Assembly: GCA_021162205.1 (NCBI GenBank)
Contig: JAGGZE010000017.1
Span: forward strand, 1 to 34,213
DNA length: 34,213 bases
Source: a bacterium
GTDB taxonomy: Bacteria > UBP14 > UBA6098 > B30-G16
Direction of reading: 5' to 3'
Shown here one piece after another: positions 16,221 to 25,277 of this stretch; position 1 is the stretch's first letter, and the number at the start of each line of letters is the position of its first letter. The notes beneath the pieces are model-generated. The model saw nothing but the letters and a program-made list of their open reading frames with translations. It did not search any database and was not told where the DNA came from. The translations under genes were made by a program, and so were the position numbers.

Positions 16221-16868
16221 ATGTTTTGGAAAAAGCAATTGCCGATTATTATCGTATTTTTAAGTGGTGTGATTATGACAGTTCAATATTTCGTTCCACT
16301 TCACGCTTCCGAATTTGTATTCGATAACTATATAAAATGGGGTATCTCCATCGGTATTTTTGCTGCTATTCTTGGATATTTCAGTTTTATTCGAGTTCAT
16401 ATTATGAAAATTACCAAAAAAGCGCCGAATTGGGGATATTCGATTGTGGCTCTTGCCGGTGTTGTCCTTATGATTGTCGCTGCTCTTATCGATGGCACAG
16501 ATACAAATGGTTATTATATGAAGTTTTATTTATACATTTGTGCGTCGATTAATGCTACTGTTTTTTCACTGCTTGCATTTTACATTTCATCTGCGGCATA
16601 TCGAGCGTTCAGGGCTCGTTCGTCTCAAGCTGTGGCGCTGCTGCTCGCTGCGACTATCGTTATGCTCGGTCGTGTGCCGATTGGCGATTATTTCAGTTTC
16701 TGGACACATTGGGGATTACCATCGTTTTATGATATGGCACAATGGATTCTCAATGTTCCAAATATGGCGGCGAAAAGAGCTATCGCACTCGGTGTCGGTC
16801 TCGGCTCCTTGTTGATGACATTAAAGTTAATTCTTGGCATTGAGAGAACTTATCTCGGTGGCGAATAA
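16221..16868 (+). CDS. Multi-pass membrane protein of the DUF6754 cluster
   Basis: The 215-residue protein has a TAGGAGGATATA ribosome binding site and about six hydrophobic segments: 5-22, 35-52, 68-86, 92-118, 127-143 and 195-210. A basic loop (RVHIMKITKKAPN) lies around residue 55-67. I do not recognise a family. It sits 27 bp after the large DUF6754 gene and 17 bp before the next membrane gene, so it is almost certainly co-transcribed and probably part of the same membrane assembly. Confidence 0.75.
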   Translation: MFWKKQLPIIIVFLSGVIMTVQYFVPLHASEFVFDNYIKWGISIGIFAAILGYFSFIRVHIMKITKKAPNWGYSIVALAGVVLMIVAALIDGTDTNGYYMKFYLYICASINATVFSLLAFYISSAAYRAFRARSSQAVALLLAATIVMLGRVPIGDYFSFWTHWGLPSFYDMAQWILNVPNMAAKRAIALGVGLGSLLMTLKLILGIERTYLGGE

Positions 16869-16885
16869 AATAAGGGGGTATATCG

Positions 16886-17707
16886 ATGAATTTCTGGGAA
16901 AAACTCGAAAAACTCGACCGTAGGATAATTTATATTATAATTACACTTGCGGTTGTTTTGCCTTTTTTCTTTAGGATGGGGTTACCTATTAAGATTTCAC
17001 CCGAAACTAAAGCGATTTATGATTACATTCAAAATCTTTCTCCCACCGATGTAGTTTTCATATCGGGAGATTATGACCCTCAGGTCGATGCCGAGCTTAC
17101 GCCTATGTTCGAGGCGATTGTGCGACACTGTTTTGAAAGAAATGTCAAAATTGTCGTATCGAATGTATATAATCCGCAAGGTGTAGGACTTGTGGAACCG
17201 AGATTGAAAAAACTCGCTCAAGAATATAAAAAAGTATATGGTGTGGACTATGTGTTTCTCGGATGGAAATATGGTTATTCGCTACTTATAATGGGTATGG
17301 GACGAGACTTTAAGGGAACCTGGCAGACCGATTATTACAATACTAGTCTCGAGGATTTGCCATTGACGAGCAAGATAAATAACTATAACGACATCGCACT
17401 CGTTATTTCGCTGACTGGAAGTGGAGCTTATGTTGCCTGGATTTATTATGCTTATGTTCAGTTCAAAGCAAAGATTGCTGCTGGGATTACCGCTGTTATG
17501 GCTGCGGATTCGTATCCATATCTTCAGGCGGGTCAACTTATCGGACTTCTCGGTGGTTTGCGAGGTGCCGCCGAATATGAGCAACTTATTCATCATCCTT
17601 CACTCGGTTCTGCCGGAATGGAGGCTCAATCGTGGTCGCATATAGCCATTATTTTGTTTATAATACTCGGAAATCTTGGATATTTTATGTCGAGAAAGAA
17701 GAAATAA
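16886..17707 (+). CDS. Membrane-anchored alpha/beta protein of the DUF6754 cluster
   Basis: This 273-residue protein has AGGGGG before the ATG. One helix near 15-33 is followed by a soluble domain (about 35-215) with alternating strands and helices: DVVFISGDYDPQVDAE, VKIVVSNVYNP, VDYVFLGWKYG, ALVISLTGSG. A Gly-rich stretch AGQLIGLLGGLRGAAEYEQL lies near 215-234. A C-terminal helix (about 250-268) and KKK tail close the protein. The pattern recalls ClpP/SppA-like folds, but I see no certain catalytic serine set, so no enzyme activity is claimed. Its position between the other membrane genes suggests it is a subunit of the same complex. Confidence 0.72.
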   Translation: MNFWEKLEKLDRRIIYIIITLAVVLPFFFRMGLPIKISPETKAIYDYIQNLSPTDVVFISGDYDPQVDAELTPMFEAIVRHCFERNVKIVVSNVYNPQGVGLVEPRLKKLAQEYKKVYGVDYVFLGWKYGYSLLIMGMGRDFKGTWQTDYYNTSLEDLPLTSKINNYNDIALVISLTGSGAYVAWIYYAYVQFKAKIAAGITAVMAADSYPYLQAGQLIGLLGGLRGAAEYEQLIHHPSLGSAGMEAQSWSHIAIILFIILGNLGYFMSRKKK

Positions 17708-17741
17708 TAATTTTTGATAATATCCTCAAGGAGGTTGTAAT

Positions 17742-18374
17742 ATGCATTTAAGCACAGATCCGTGGGTATGGATAGCATTTTTCTTCACGCTTTCTATTTT
17801 CACTTTTTTATGGAAAGATAATTTTCTATACAAATTGGCTGAAAATGTTACGGTGGGAATCGGTATGGGTTTCTGGATAGTTCTCTGGTGGAATCAAACT
17901 GTTGTCGGTCAGTTCTGGACACCATTAAGCACCGATTTCGGCTCAAATTTTCATCTTATTATTCCCGCTATTATGGGTTTATTTATGATTACGAGAATTA
18001 TCCCGAAATATGCCTGGATGTCGCGGTATGCACTGGCATTCACTATCGGTTCGGGAGCTGGTTTCGGACTGCCGCGTGTTATTCAAGGCGGTGTTCTGCA
18101 ACAGCTATATGCAACTTTGCTCCCGATAAATTTTACTTCGGTCGGTCTGGGATATAATTTAATTATTATTATTGGAACACTTTCGAGTTTAATTTATTTC
18201 TTCTTCTCCAAAGAACACAAAGGTGCGATAGGTGGAGTTGCCAAACTCGGAATTTGGTTTCTTATGATAGGTTTTGGAGCTACTTTCGGATATACTGTGA
18301 TGGCTCGTCTTTCGCTTTTCATCGGGCGTGTGCTGTTCATCCTTAAAGATGTATTCGGTATGCATTTATTCTGA
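17742..18374 (+). CDS. Multi-pass membrane protein of the DUF6754 cluster
   Basis: The 210-residue protein is preceded by AAGGAGG. Hydrophobic segments fall at about 9-25, 33-48, 68-84, 95-115, 128-150 and 165-185, with a conserved-looking WWNQT segment near residue 50. No family is recognised. It follows the preceding membrane gene by 34 bp and is the last clear membrane component of the run. Confidence 0.72.
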   Translation: MHLSTDPWVWIAFFFTLSIFTFLWKDNFLYKLAENVTVGIGMGFWIVLWWNQTVVGQFWTPLSTDFGSNFHLIIPAIMGLFMITRIIPKYAWMSRYALAFTIGSGAGFGLPRVIQGGVLQQLYATLLPINFTSVGLGYNLIIIIGTLSSLIYFFFSKEHKGAIGGVAKLGIWFLMIGFGATFGYTVMARLSLFIGRVLFILKDVFGMHLF

Positions 18375-18394
18375 TAGAATAATTTTGCAATATT

Positions 18395-19201
18395 ATGAAA
18401 ATTCAATTTTTCACACATTGCATAGTTCTTATTGCTCTCGGGATAGGGGGGATAGGGCTTGTTTATGCCTATGACGCTCCTCTCGAATCCGATGAAATTA
18501 AATCTATATTACTTAAAAAACTCGTTCCAGATATCGATTCCGATACTATACCCGAATTATTCGGTGAATCGTCGATTCGTTTTGCACTTATCGATACACC
18601 TATTATGGCTATATCATCGTGGAAATTTTCCTATGACCCGAAAAGAATCTGGAAAGTGAAAAAACTCGAAATCAAGCGGATTTCAATCTATTCTGCCGAT
18701 AATGGCAAATGGTTCCCCACAACTATCGACGATGTCATTTCGCAAGCCACATTCGATAGCATTTCTCGACTGCTATTATATCCATTTTCGATAGTTGCCA
18801 AAAGATTTAGGGGATATTCATTCAAAGCTCAAAAGAAACGAGTCGAGGTCGATGGCAACGATTGTATTAAAATTTCGGTTCGACCGCTCAAAGAGGATAA
18901 TGATGAGGAATCTCCATTTTATGGCTATATCTATATCACAGACGATGACAATTCCCGACCGATAAGGTTCGAGCATAGAAAAGAAAGCACCACCGGGACA
19001 ATTATTGTCCGTTGGGAATTTAAAAATATAGATAAATTAAATTGCGTTTTTCCATACAAGTTTAAAATAACGACTCAAAATAAATTGTGTAATTTTAAGC
19101 TTATTTCGCAGATAAAAATATTTTTTGGAGATTTTGAAGTGCGTGGAAAATCGAATTCACAAGAAAATAATGTAAATGAGAATAAGAGGAGTATAAAATG
19201 A
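18395..19201 (+). CDS. Exported protein of unknown function
   Basis: The 268-residue product has an N-terminal hydrophobic signal (MKIQFFTHCIVLIALGIGGIGLVYA). The mature part is beta-rich with charged residues (WKVKKLEIKRISIYSAD, KKRVEVDGNDCIKISVRPL, GYIYITDDDNSRPIRFEH). This vaguely resembles LolA/RseB-like periplasmic lipid-binding folds, but not strongly enough for a call. It lies 20 bp after the last membrane gene of the DUF6754 cluster, and its final codons overlap the ATG of the class-V aminotransferase gene by four bases. That suggests it belongs to the same operon. Confidence 0.65.
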   Translation: MKIQFFTHCIVLIALGIGGIGLVYAYDAPLESDEIKSILLKKLVPDIDSDTIPELFGESSIRFALIDTPIMAISSWKFSYDPKRIWKVKKLEIKRISIYSADNGKWFPTTIDDVISQATFDSISRLLLYPFSIVAKRFRGYSFKAQKKRVEVDGNDCIKISVRPLKEDNDEESPFYGYIYITDDDNSRPIRFEHRKESTTGTIIVRWEFKNIDKLNCVFPYKFKITTQNKLCNFKLISQIKIFFGDFEVRGKSNSQENNVNENKRSIK

Positions 19202-20373
19202 AAATCAGAGATAAAATGACCTATCTCGATAACGGTGCGACCAGTTTTCCAAAACCTGCGGGAGTTATCGAGGCATTTGTGGATTTTGCAAAAAATATCG
19301 GAGCGAGTCCTGGTAGAGGCGCTTACGAACCTGCACAGATTGCCGAGGATAAAATCGACAGAACTCGTCAGCTCATAACAAAATTAATCGGTGCCAATGA
19401 CCCCAACAGAGTTGTTTTCACAAGCAATGCTTCGGAGGCATTGAATCTCGCTATTTTTGGATTGCTCGAACAAGGAGATAAAGTTGTTACCACGAGGATG
19501 GAACATAATGCTGTCATTCGTCCATTGCTCGAACTCGACCGAAGAGGAGTTATCGATATATTATGGACCGAGGTTAGGGATAATGGCAGACTCGATATCG
19601 AACAATTCTATGAACTTTTGGAAACTCCCGGTGTCGCTCTCGCAGTAACGACTGGAATAGCAAATTCCACAGGTGTAATCGTTCCATTCTGGCAAATCGG
19701 TGAATTCTGCCATAAACGCGGGATAACATATCTTGTCGATGGTGCACAGCTTTGCGGTGTATATCCTGTCAATGTTCTCGAGGATAATATCGATTTGCTT
19801 GCATTTACGGGACATAAGGGACTTTATGGACTTCCAGGAACGGGTGGATTGTATATTGGCAAAGGAATGGAGAAAAAACTTCGCCCGCTTATCTACGGTG
19901 GAACAGGGGGACATTCCGACCTGCCATCGATGCCGGACGAATTACCTGAAAAATACGAGCCTGGAACACCGAATACACCGGGTATTGTCGCACTCGGCGA
20001 GGGCGTAAGTTGGGTTCTCGAAAAAACTGTCGAGAAAATTCATCAGCATAAGCAAAAACTACTTTCGATGATGCTCGATATACTACGAGATGTCGATGGT
20101 ATCCAACTTTTCGGACCAAAAGACGACATCGACCGAACAGCAATAGTTCCTATTATTATTCCCGGTATCGAGCCTAAAATAGTGGCGGATATTTTATGGG
20201 AAGAATATAAAATCGCTGTGCGAGCGGGTTGCCATTGCGCTCCGCAAATTCATTTCGACATCGGAGCTCCGCAGGGAACGGTGCGATTTTCATTCGGTGC
20301 ATTCAACACTGTCGAGGATGTCGAATATGCTGCCGAGGCAGTCATCGAAATAGTAAAAAATTATGCTAAATAA
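19198..20373 (+). CDS. Class-V aminotransferase / cysteine desulfurase family protein
   Basis: This 391-residue PLP enzyme has the cysteine-desulfurase fold. TYLDNGATSFPKP (8-20) opens the protein. EHNAV holds His103, which stacks on PLP; DGAQ has Asp181; and TGHKG has the Schiff-base Lys207. Near the C-terminus RAGCHCAP contains Cys345 and Cys347, one of which should be the active cysteine that takes the persulfide. The sequence fits the subfamily of short cysteine-desulfurase-like proteins rather than classical IscS or SufS, and no isc/suf scaffold gene is nearby. It overlaps the exported-protein gene (ATGA), so it is probably the distal gene of that operon. Sulfur transfer is likely but the acceptor is unknown. 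Confidence 0.88.
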   Translation: MKIRDKMTYLDNGATSFPKPAGVIEAFVDFAKNIGASPGRGAYEPAQIAEDKIDRTRQLITKLIGANDPNRVVFTSNASEALNLAIFGLLEQGDKVVTTRMEHNAVIRPLLELDRRGVIDILWTEVRDNGRLDIEQFYELLETPGVALAVTTGIANSTGVIVPFWQIGEFCHKRGITYLVDGAQLCGVYPVNVLEDNIDLLAFTGHKGLYGLPGTGGLYIGKGMEKKLRPLIYGGTGGHSDLPSMPDELPEKYEPGTPNTPGIVALGEGVSWVLEKTVEKIHQHKQKLLSMMLDILRDVDGIQLFGPKDDIDRTAIVPIIIPGIEPKIVADILWEEYKIAVRAGCHCAPQIHFDIGAPQGTVRFSFGAFNTVEDVEYAAEAVIEIVKNYAK

Positions 20374-20508
20374 TTTGAAATAATTCTATGTCGAACGGGC
20401 GATTTCGACCGCGGGCAAAAAACGATTGCTATGAGTGATTTATCTATGGGAATGAATGTTCCGTCGGCATAAAATAAGAAAATGAATGGCAAAAAACAAG
20501 GAGATAAT

Positions 20509-22293
20509 ATGAGTGAAAAAGTTCTTTTGTCTGGTAATGAAGCTATAGCTCGTGGTGCTTACGAAGCTGGTGTTCACTTTGCATCGGCATATCCGGGCAC
20601 ACCATCGACCGAAATTCTCGAGAATGTCGCGAAGCATTACAGCGATGTAATCAAATGCCAATGGTCGACAAATGAGAAGGTCGCTGTCGAGGTCGCTATC
20701 GGTGCGTCATTCGGCGGTGCGAGAACATTGGTTACGATGAAACATGTCGGTGTGAATGTCGCTGCCGACCCGCTGTTCACACTATCAGAAACGGGTGTCA
20801 ATGGCGGATTTGTCATCGTTTCAGCAGACGACCCCGGTATGCACTCATCGCAAAACGAGCAAGATAATCGAAGATATGCAAAATTCGCTAAGATGGCATT
20901 GGTCGAACCATCGGATTCCAATGAGGCAAAAGAGTTTGTGGATTATGCTATGTCTCTTTCCGAAAAGTTCGATATACCGGTGATGATGAGAATCGGGACG
21001 CGAATCGCACATTCTAAAAGCATTGTCGGAATCGGCACGCGAAAAGATATTCCAATCAAAGATTATATTCCCGACATTCCCAAGCGGGTTGTCATCCCGG
21101 CGAATGCGAGAGTGCTTCATAAGAAACTCGAGGAAAGACTCGCCGAGCTGAAAGAATTTGCGAACAGTTCGCCGCTTAATAAAATCGAGCGAGGAGATTG
21201 GACTCGCGATGGTAAGAAAATCGGTATTATCACGAGCGGAATTTCATATCAGTATGCGAAAGAAGTGTTTCCCGATGCATCTATATTGAAACTCGGTTCG
21301 AGTTTCCCATTTCCCGATAAACTCGCTAAAACATTTTGCGATTCGGTCGATGAAATATGGATTATCGAAGAAAATGAGCCGTTTCTCGAGGAAGAATTGA
21401 AACTTGCAGGTCTCGGTGATAAAATCACAATCGGTAAAAACAAAATCCCAATTTGCGGGGAACTGAATCAGCAAATTATCAGAGAATCAATATTGGGTGA
21501 AAAATCCCGCACTCCGAATATAGATTTGTCCGAACTTCCCGCAAGACCGCCGGTATTGTGTCCCGGTTGCCCGCATCGAGGACTATTCTATATCGCACAG
21601 AAAATGAAACTTCACGGGACAACAGATATCGGCTGCTATACGCTCGGCGTAATTCCACCATTGAATCAGGGCGAAACCTGCATCTGTATGGGCGCATCCA
21701 TCGGTGTCGCATTCGGTATCGGTATCGCTCAGGGCAAAGAGGTCGGCAAAAAGTTTTTGTCATATATCGGCGACTCGACATTTCTACACAGCGGGATGAC
21801 CGAACTTGCAAATCTCGTATATAACAAGGGCAATGGTGTCGTCTGCATAATGGATAATTCCACGACAGCGATGACAGGACATCAGCCTCATCCTGGGACA
21901 GGCAGAACAATCACAGGTGAAGCGACATTCAAAGTGGATTATGCGGAAATCGCCAAAGCATTGGGTATCAAAAAAATCGTGCAAACGAATGCTTACGATT
22001 TGAAAGAAATCGAGGAAGCGTTGAAAGAAACGACATCCATAGATGAACCAGCGGTTATAATCAATCGAGGGCGATGTATTCTTTTGGATTGGAAAAAATT
22101 GGACATTACGCCGTTCCGTGTGGACACTGAAAAATGCACCGGCTGCGGATTATGTCTTAAAGTCGGCTGCCCATCGCTCTCGAAAGACCCCGACACAGGC
22201 AAAGCCGTCATCGATGAATTATTATGTGCGGGAAATCACTGCACAATTTGCGCGCAGGTTTGCCCATTCGATGCGATTGTTCCAGCAGAATAA
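20509..22293 (+). CDS. iorA: Indolepyruvate:ferredoxin oxidoreductase, alpha subunit
   Basis: The 594-residue subunit oxidises aryl-2-oxoacids from aromatic amino acids to acyl-CoA with reduction of ferredoxin. I start at ATG 20509 behind AAGGAGATA; an ATG nine codons earlier lacks a good site. Visible parts are the N-terminal pyrimidine-binding region (LLSGNEAIARGAYEAGVHFA), the TPP-binding half with DIGCYTLG and GDSTFLHSGM...NSTTAMTGHQPHPGTG, and a C-terminal pair of [4Fe-4S] motifs (CTGCGLCLKVGCPSL near 543-557 and CTICAQVCPFDAI near the end). All cofactor motifs look complete. The beta subunit gene iorB is not adjacent; it may lie elsewhere. The gene stands alone. Confidence 0.95.
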   Translation: MSEKVLLSGNEAIARGAYEAGVHFASAYPGTPSTEILENVAKHYSDVIKCQWSTNEKVAVEVAIGASFGGARTLVTMKHVGVNVAADPLFTLSETGVNGGFVIVSADDPGMHSSQNEQDNRRYAKFAKMALVEPSDSNEAKEFVDYAMSLSEKFDIPVMMRIGTRIAHSKSIVGIGTRKDIPIKDYIPDIPKRVVIPANARVLHKKLEERLAELKEFANSSPLNKIERGDWTRDGKKIGIITSGISYQYAKEVFPDASILKLGSSFPFPDKLAKTFCDSVDEIWIIEENEPFLEEELKLAGLGDKITIGKNKIPICGELNQQIIRESILGEKSRTPNIDLSELPARPPVLCPGCPHRGLFYIAQKMKLHGTTDIGCYTLGVIPPLNQGETCICMGASIGVAFGIGIAQGKEVGKKFLSYIGDSTFLHSGMTELANLVYNKGNGVVCIMDNSTTAMTGHQPHPGTGRTITGEATFKVDYAEIAKALGIKKIVQTNAYDLKEIEEALKETTSIDEPAVIINRGRCILLDWKKLDITPFRVDTEKCTGCGLCLKVGCPSLSKDPDTGKAVIDELLCAGNHCTICAQVCPFDAIVPAE

Positions 22294-22294
22294 A

Positions 22295-22424
22295 GTAGAG
22301 ATGTCCCGCCGTTGCGGGATGTGTCCAATAAATACAAATGCAAACAACATACAAGAGCAGACAAATGGGAGCTGTCCCTACATTTATATATATCGGTAGA
22401 GACGCAAGATTTTGCATCTCTACC
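22295..22424. repeat. Cluster of three small palindromes, GTAGAGA-type
   Basis: Three hairpins stand in the gap after iorA: TCCCGC-CGTT-GCGGGA (22304-22319, preceded by GTAGAGATG), GGGA..TCCC (22367-22378, followed by TAC) and a 30-bp palindrome GGTAGAGACGCAA..TTGCATCTCTACC (22395-22424) with one mismatch. They share a GTAGRGAY end and are not related to the GTGCAAC family. None has a clear T-run, so terminator activity is uncertain. Confidence 0.65.
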
Positions 22425-22488
22425 TAATATAAATCGATGAATTGTAATGGAATAACACAATAAGGTATTTGAATTGGGCACGAATGAT

Positions 22489-24963
22489 ATGAAATGGATT
22501 TTTATAATTTTTCTCGGGATTTCGATTTTGTCTGCGATACCGCCGGAAAGCCATCCTTCGCTTTTCTTTGACTATGAAGATATTCCCGCGCTTCGCGAGC
22601 GAATTTTACGAGAACCATATAGTGAATGGTATTCTCGATTATTATCCCTCGCCGATGGGGCTATCGGCAGAGATTACTCCGATGCAATCGAATATACAAA
22701 ATCTTTCGATGCCCTAAGCTGTGGGTTCGCATATATTGTCGAGGATGATACTTCATATATAGAACAGGCATTGCAGGCGATATATGCAATCGATGACAGC
22801 GGATATTGGGGCGAAGAAGATGTCGACCACGCTGCTGTCGCGATGCAATACGCTATTGCTTACGATATAATTGCAGGCACGGGTATTCTCGATACTTTGT
22901 CCGAAATCGACCTGTATATAAGAAACGAAATCGCTTACAAATGCCATGAATTCTTTTTCAATCCATTTGTTCTTTTTATCCCGAACAATCACCAGACGAG
23001 ATATTACAGTGCTTTGGGGATGATGGCTTTGACAATCGCAGACTATATCGGCGATGCTGGCAGTCCCGATGATTGGTATTCGTTCGCAATCGAAAAAGTA
23101 AATGCGATGTTTAGAGGTTTTCAGGTCGATTCGGATTATGGCTATGCCGAGGGTCCAACTTATTTGAGATATGGTAATGAAATTTTTTTACCGTTCTCGT
23201 GGACTGTTTCTCATCTCGCTCCTGCCGATGACTTTTTCAGCGATGGTTTCTTCGAGCAGGTATTTATTACAAACCTTGCTCTCGTTATGCCGGATGGCAC
23301 TTTCCCCACACTCGATGATTCTTGGCGACAGAAAAGTCTATCGCTTTTATATCTGTCATCACTCGATAATGCACCGCTATTTTATTGGCAATGGTGGATG
23401 AACTACGATGAACTCGAAAGCGAAGGATTAAGTATGTTATCGAATATGCTGCTGATTCCCGCTATTTGCATTTACGACGATTCGATAGTTCCTCGAATGC
23501 CCGATTTCGGTCCCGATATATTCTTTCCCGAGGCCGGTTATGTAGTTTTCCGCACGAATTGGACAACCGATGCGGATTATATTCTTATGATGTGCGAACA
23601 CGGTATAGCTCGAAACGCTGGTTTGATGCACGAACATCCCGACCAAACAAGCATAATCGCAGCATCGGATGGCGAAATGGGGATTATATCGGGCGGCTAT
23701 CCAGGTTGGGACAGGAGAGATATTTCAAATCGAGCGGAAGACCACAATCTTATTCTTGTCGATGGTGAGGGACCGCCTATTGCAACAACGTTCACCCGTG
23801 CAGGTGTCGATGGATGGCTTTATGGATGGACAGATTTGGAAAATATCGGTGCGATAGCATGTTCATGCTCGTATTGCGAATGCAATTTCCAGCGAAGACT
23901 TATAAATATTCCGAATCTTTGCTGGTTCATCGCCGATAAGGTTATCGGTTCGGATTCGCACACTTTCGACCATCTCGTTCACGCAATCGGCAGTGTAGAT
24001 TACGGTGAAATCTTGCCGGATACAGCAGGGATGATAATAAATCTCGCAGGAACGCAGATGAAATCCTTTATATATTCCACAAACGATTCGGTTTCTTATT
24101 CGTTCGAACCCGATTCTTTTGCGATGAACTGGCACCATCTCGTGCCATCGACCGTTCTCAATACCGAAACCGCAGGAACAACCGCATTGTTCCTTTGGCA
24201 TTTGATTCCACGCTCCGATAGAGAAATCGAATATAATCTATGGCAGTGCGATGGTGCAATCGTAAGGGCTATAATTGCCGATGACGATACTGTAATCGCT
24301 GCGATAATCGAACCCGACGATACGCTTCCGACAAGTCCCGATGAATTTAATTTCGACACCGATGGCTGGTTTGCACTTTTCATTCCCGATGGCGATAGTT
24401 CTTTGACAATCCATATCGCCGACGGAACTTATGCAAATTTAAGGGAAAATGAGATATTTAACGCCGATACATCGGTTACGATTACGATTTCATTCGATTT
24501 CGGAAATTTTTTGATACGAGGTCATTGCGAAAACGATGCGGAAATAATATTGTCATATCTCGATAATTACAGTGTCGATTCTGTGGTTGTCGATAGCACG
24601 ACAGTTGATTTTTCGTATGATAATGTGAGTGTTTCATTCGATATTGCACAAGAAAGCGATTTCATAGTATATCTTTCCCCTATGGAAATCACCGAGCATT
24701 CTGCTCAAGTGAAATCCTATATAGAATTTTTTCCAAATCCATTTTCGAATATTTGTAAAATCCATATTCCTGCAGGAATGAATATTAAAATTTATAATAT
24801 TTCAGGCAAATGTGTATTCAGTCGTTCATTTCAAAATCGAGCGGGAAAAGATGTTATCTGGCAACCGAAAATCGATTTGCCACAAGGAATATACCTTCTC
24901 GTCGCAAACGATGAAAAAACCAAAAAACACATATCGAAAAAAATAATACACCTCCATCCTTAA
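22489..24963 (+). CDS. Exported heparinase II/III-like protein with C-terminal sorting domain
   Basis: I start at ATG 22489, which gives 824 residues and a clean signal peptide (MKWIFIIFLGISILSA); the frame also contains a TTG 15 bp earlier. An alpha-helical toroid-like part (about 25-330) is followed by a beta-sheet part with MHEHPDQTSII near 378-388 and RAEDHNLILVDGEGP near 412-426. This matches the pattern of heparinase II/III and alginate-lyase polysaccharide lyases. The last 80 residues (EFFPNPFSN onward, IKIYNISGK, LPQGIYLLVAND) are a type IX-like sorting domain. It probably degrades uronic-acid-containing polysaccharide at the cell surface. The substrate is not determinable. Confidence 0.85.
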   Translation: MKWIFIIFLGISILSAIPPESHPSLFFDYEDIPALRERILREPYSEWYSRLLSLADGAIGRDYSDAIEYTKSFDALSCGFAYIVEDDTSYIEQALQAIYAIDDSGYWGEEDVDHAAVAMQYAIAYDIIAGTGILDTLSEIDLYIRNEIAYKCHEFFFNPFVLFIPNNHQTRYYSALGMMALTIADYIGDAGSPDDWYSFAIEKVNAMFRGFQVDSDYGYAEGPTYLRYGNEIFLPFSWTVSHLAPADDFFSDGFFEQVFITNLALVMPDGTFPTLDDSWRQKSLSLLYLSSLDNAPLFYWQWWMNYDELESEGLSMLSNMLLIPAICIYDDSIVPRMPDFGPDIFFPEAGYVVFRTNWTTDADYILMMCEHGIARNAGLMHEHPDQTSIIAASDGEMGIISGGYPGWDRRDISNRAEDHNLILVDGEGPPIATTFTRAGVDGWLYGWTDLENIGAIACSCSYCECNFQRRLINIPNLCWFIADKVIGSDSHTFDHLVHAIGSVDYGEILPDTAGMIINLAGTQMKSFIYSTNDSVSYSFEPDSFAMNWHHLVPSTVLNTETAGTTALFLWHLIPRSDREIEYNLWQCDGAIVRAIIADDDTVIAAIIEPDDTLPTSPDEFNFDTDGWFALFIPDGDSSLTIHIADGTYANLRENEIFNADTSVTITISFDFGNFLIRGHCENDAEIILSYLDNYSVDSVVVDSTTVDFSYDNVSVSFDIAQESDFIVYLSPMEITEHSAQVKSYIEFFPNPFSNICKIHIPAGMNIKIYNISGKCVFSRSFQNRAGKDVIWQPKIDLPQGIYLLVANDEKTKKHISKKIIHLHP

Positions 24964-25136
24964 CACCCGAATGGATACGAAACGGATTGTGTATCCGAGA
25001 TGAATTCTGAACCGGTGATGTGAATGTCTCTGGATCCCGCACCGTAGGTCGGGAATTAAATGATTGGGCATGATAATTGGTGCGCAATCTATCATGTTTC
25101 ATCATAGGTATCACTGGTTCAAAAGGATACGATAAA
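24964..25136. other. Intergenic stretch before repeat copy E
   Basis: About 170 bp without a gene in the convergent gap between the heparinase-like gene and the NlpC/P60 gene. It holds a hairpin GGATAC (24973-24978) with GTATCC (24991-24996) shortly after the heparinase-like stop codon. No T-run follows. Nothing else is recognised. Confidence 0.5.
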
Positions 25137-25264
25137 AACACCCGAATGGGTGTTGAAATGTTATTTTGCTCGAGCAGGTGCAACAGGGAATTTCACTCTA
25201 ATGAAAGGTCCCGACTTCATCGGGATTCAGAAAAAAGTTGCACACTAAAAACAGGCGAAGCCTG
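25137..25264 (+). repeat. Structured repeat, copy E
   Basis: A leading hairpin AACACCC-GAAT-GGGTGTT (about 25138-25155) comes first. The outer stem GTGCAAC (25178-25184) pairs perfectly with GTTGCAC (25237-25243). Inside are TTTCA..TGAAA and CCCGA..TCGGG hairpins, and the distal hairpin CAGGC-GAA-GCCTG (25252-25264) lies outside. It is placed between convergent genes. Confidence 0.88.
25244..25264 (-). terminator. Intrinsic terminator of the NlpC/P60 gene, from repeat copy E
   Basis: On the minus strand CAGGC-TTC-GCCTG is followed by TTTTTAG. It begins 14 bp after the TGA stop codon at 25278-25280. Confidence 0.75.
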
Positions 25265-25277
25265 CCTGAAGGGGTGT

